A stretch of DNA of 42,825 nt from Prevotella sp. UBA4268. GTDB taxonomy: Bacteria > Bacteroidota > Bacteroidia > Bacteroidales > Bacteroidaceae. Shown here in pieces: positions 41,411 to 42,825 of the stretch. Position numbers and translations under genes: made by a program. The stretch is taken from NCBI GenBank assembly GCA_002395135.1, contig DGWC01000084.1, positions 237 through 43,061 on the forward strand, read 5' to 3'. Within the stretch, counting starts at the first letter, position 1, and each line of letters starts with the position of its first letter. Below the pieces are notes generated by a model that saw nothing but the letters and a program-made list of their open reading frames with translations, was not told the DNA's origin and ran no database searches.

Positions 41411-42367
41411 TTATTTCTTCAGTTTCACTTCCAGGTGCTCCAGCATATCGATGGTCATACGCTTCAGATCGTAGTCGGGAGCCCAGCCCCATTCGCGGCG
41501 TGCGCAGGTGTCGTCCATCTTGTCGGGCCAACTCTCTGCGATGCTCTGCTTCAGCGGATCCACCTGATACTCCATCTCAAACTGCGGACGGTGCTTCTTG
41601 ATTTCGGCGAAAATGGTTTCGGGTGCGAAACTCATGGCCGTCACGTTGAATGCGTTGTGGTGAACAAACTTGGTAGGGTCGGCCTCCATAATGCTGATGG
41701 CAGCCTTCAGCGCGTCGGGCATGTACATCATGTCGAGCAGTGTTCCCTCTGCAATCGGGCAGATGAACTTCTCGCCCCTCACGGCGCTGTAGTAGATGTC
41801 AACGGCATAGTCGGTAGTGCCGCCGCCCGGAGGCGTTACGTAAGAGATGATGCCGGGGAATCTCACCGAGCGGGTGTCAACGCCGTATTTCTTCTGATAG
41901 TAGTCGCTCAGCATTTCCGTGGTAACCTTTGAGATGCCGTAGATGGTCTGCGGGCGCTGGATGGTGTCCTGCGGAGTGCCCCTGTGAGGCGTGTGCTTTC
42001 CAAACGAGCCGATGCTGCTCGGCGTGAACACGGCGCATTTGTTCTCGCGTGCCACCTCCAGAATGTTCCACAGTCCGTCAATGCCAATCTTCCATGCCAG
42101 TTTCGGTTTTGATTCGGCAACCACCGACAACAGGGCAGCCAGGTTGTAGATGGCGTCAATGTTGTATTTCTTCACAACGTCGGCAATCATCTCGCCGTTG
42201 GTCACATCGGCCAGGGCCGACGGGCCGCTCTCCTTCAGTTCGCCTTGCGGTTCTGCGCCGGTGATGTAGCCGGCAACTACGTGTTCGTTTCCGTAAATTC
42301 TCCTAAGTTCTCGGGTAAGTTCAGATCCTATCTGTCCTGTTGACCCAATCACAAGAATATTTTTCAT
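41411..42367 (-). CDS. L-threonine 3-dehydrogenase, SDR (epimerase-like) type
   Basis: NAD-dependent oxidation of L-threonine to 2-amino-3-ketobutyrate. 318 residues, extended SDR fold: GSTGQIG at 8-14, SSIGSFG around residue 117-123 and catalytic YGISK near 143-147. It belongs to the UDP-galactose-epimerase-like TDH group rather than the zinc MDR enzyme of E. coli. The divergent neighbour is kbl, the next enzyme in the pathway, which supports the substrate assignment strongly. Confidence 0.9.
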   Translation of the reverse strand: MKNILVIGSTGQIGSELTRELRRIYGNEHVVAGYITGAEPQGELKESGPSALADVTNGEMIADVVKKYNIDAIYNLAALLSVVAESKPKLAWKIGIDGLWNILEVARENKCAVFTPSSIGSFGKHTPHRGTPQDTIQRPQTIYGISKVTTEMLSDYYQKKYGVDTRSVRFPGIISYVTPPGGGTTDYAVDIYYSAVRGEKFICPIAEGTLLDMMYMPDALKAAISIMEADPTKFVHHNAFNVTAMSFAPETIFAEIKKHRPQFEMEYQVDPLKQSIAESWPDKMDDTCARREWGWAPDYDLKRMTIDMLEHLEVKLKK

Positions 42368-42565
42368 GCTATTGTTGAAAAGTTATTAGTTTAAATGATG
42401 CTGCAAAATAAATGCTTTTTTTCGACATAATGTCACTTTGAAGTATAAAAAAAGTATAAAATCTCGCCTTTCTGCTAAATTATTTACAGAAAAAGGCCCT
42501 TGTTCCGAAAATTTTGACTTACTTTGCATACATAAAACCATCTGTTATTAACTTTAATAAATTGT
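42368..42565. promoter_or_regulatory. Divergent tdh / kbl control region
   Basis: 198 bp, AT-rich. Near-matches to -7 boxes only, each one base short of TAnnTTTG: TATTTTG on the minus strand around 42400-42410 toward tdh and TACTTTG near 42522-42530 toward kbl, the latter with TTG about 17 bp upstream. AAGTATAAAA appears twice within 42439-42462, a possible regulator site. Confidence 0.35.
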
Positions 42566-42825
42566 ATGTACGGAAAAATGAAAGATTATCTCTGCAACAC
42601 GATTGCGGAGATTCGTGAAGCCGGACTTTACAAGGAGGAACGTCTCATTGAGAGCCCGCAGAAAGCCGCTATTCAGGTGAAGGGAAAGGAAGTGCTCAAC
42701 TTCTGTGCCAACAACTATCTGGGTCTGTCAGACCATCCGCGCCTCATCGAGGGTGCCAAGAAGATGATGGATCGCCGCGGTTTCGGTATGTCGAGTGTTC
42801 GCTTCATCTGCGGCACGCAGGACAT
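42566..42825 (+). CDS. kbl: 2-amino-3-ketobutyrate CoA ligase, N-terminal part
   Basis: PLP enzyme cleaving 2-amino-3-ketobutyrate with CoA to glycine and acetyl-CoA. The first 86 residues are visible: EIREAGLYKEERLIESPQ, then LNFCANNYLGLSDHPRLIEG and GFGMSSVRFICGTQD, the alpha-oxoamine synthase N-terminal pattern with Kbl-type spacing. Start at 42566 (MYGKMKDYL) matches the family N-terminus. Runs off the right edge. Divergent from tdh. Confidence 0.94.
   Translation, partial: MYGKMKDYLCNTIAEIREAGLYKEERLIESPQKAAIQVKGKEVLNFCANNYLGLSDHPRLIEGAKKMMDRRGFGMSSVRFICGTQD

Overview
The window reads as chromosomal DNA of a Bacteroidales bacterium, most likely Prevotellaceae. Grounds: a type III glutamine synthetase, the DapL lysine route, a BspA-type leucine-rich-repeat remnant, a DUF4290 gene, an SDR-type threonine dehydrogenase, moderately GC-rich genes separated by AT-rich spacers, no consistent Shine-Dalgarno sequences, and many matches to the Bacteroidetes promoter (TTTG, 19-20 bp, TAnnTTTG). 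I see no tRNA, rRNA, prophage, insertion sequence or CRISPR array.

Layout. 1-2772 (minus): dapF, dapL and the start of glnN (nitrogen and meso-diaminopimelate/lysine metabolism). 2773-3224 is a gene-free spacer with a candidate small RNA that has its own promoter and terminator. 3225-5883: a secreted nitroreductase-like protein (minus) divergent from a secreted PL1 pectate lyase (plus). 6278-12181 (minus): a housekeeping run tsaB - DUF4290 - murA - rimM - dxr - rseP. 12333-14450 (plus): yicC - gmk - nadD. 14542-24855 (plus): a nine-gene envelope-glycan operon, mostly joined by 4-bp ATGA overlaps: phosphoethanolamine transferase, two membrane acyltransferases, a UbiA-family polyprenyl-phosphate phosphoribosyltransferase, a HAD-IB phosphatase, two tandem paralogous polytopic proteins, a GT2 and a GT4 glycosyltransferase. 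25035-29069: a Wzx-type flippase (minus) divergent from a three-gene cassette (TagD-like cytidylyltransferase, PP-loop asparagine-synthase-like enzyme, LicD phosphotransferase). 29166-31402: pta-ackA. 31552-34528 (minus): lpxH, a MIP18-family Fe-S factor, radC, GT2. 34638-36016: decayed island with a broken BspA-type gene and a truncated nucleotidyltransferase. 36215-41289: efp, rpmH, PASTA protein, RluD-type pseudouridine synthase, ddl, acyltransferase-like protein. 41411-42825: divergent threonine-degradation pair tdh / kbl (partial).

Most notable. (1) The UbiA + HAD-IB + twin membrane-protein block looks like a route to a polyprenyl-phosphate pentofuranose donor and its transferases, relating to mycobacterial DPPR chemistry but without DprE1/DprE2 here, which suggests ribofuranose rather than arabinofuranose. 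(2) A family of 15-bp interrupted palindromes (AAATYA-N3-TRATTT) repeats at an exact 22-bp period in two distant spots, both between convergent genes. (3) A candidate ~100-nt small RNA upstream of dapF. (4) The cytidylyltransferase / PP-loop / LicD cassette suggests a CDP-activated surface phospho-substituent of unknown identity. All functions are read from sequence by eye; no database search was possible.
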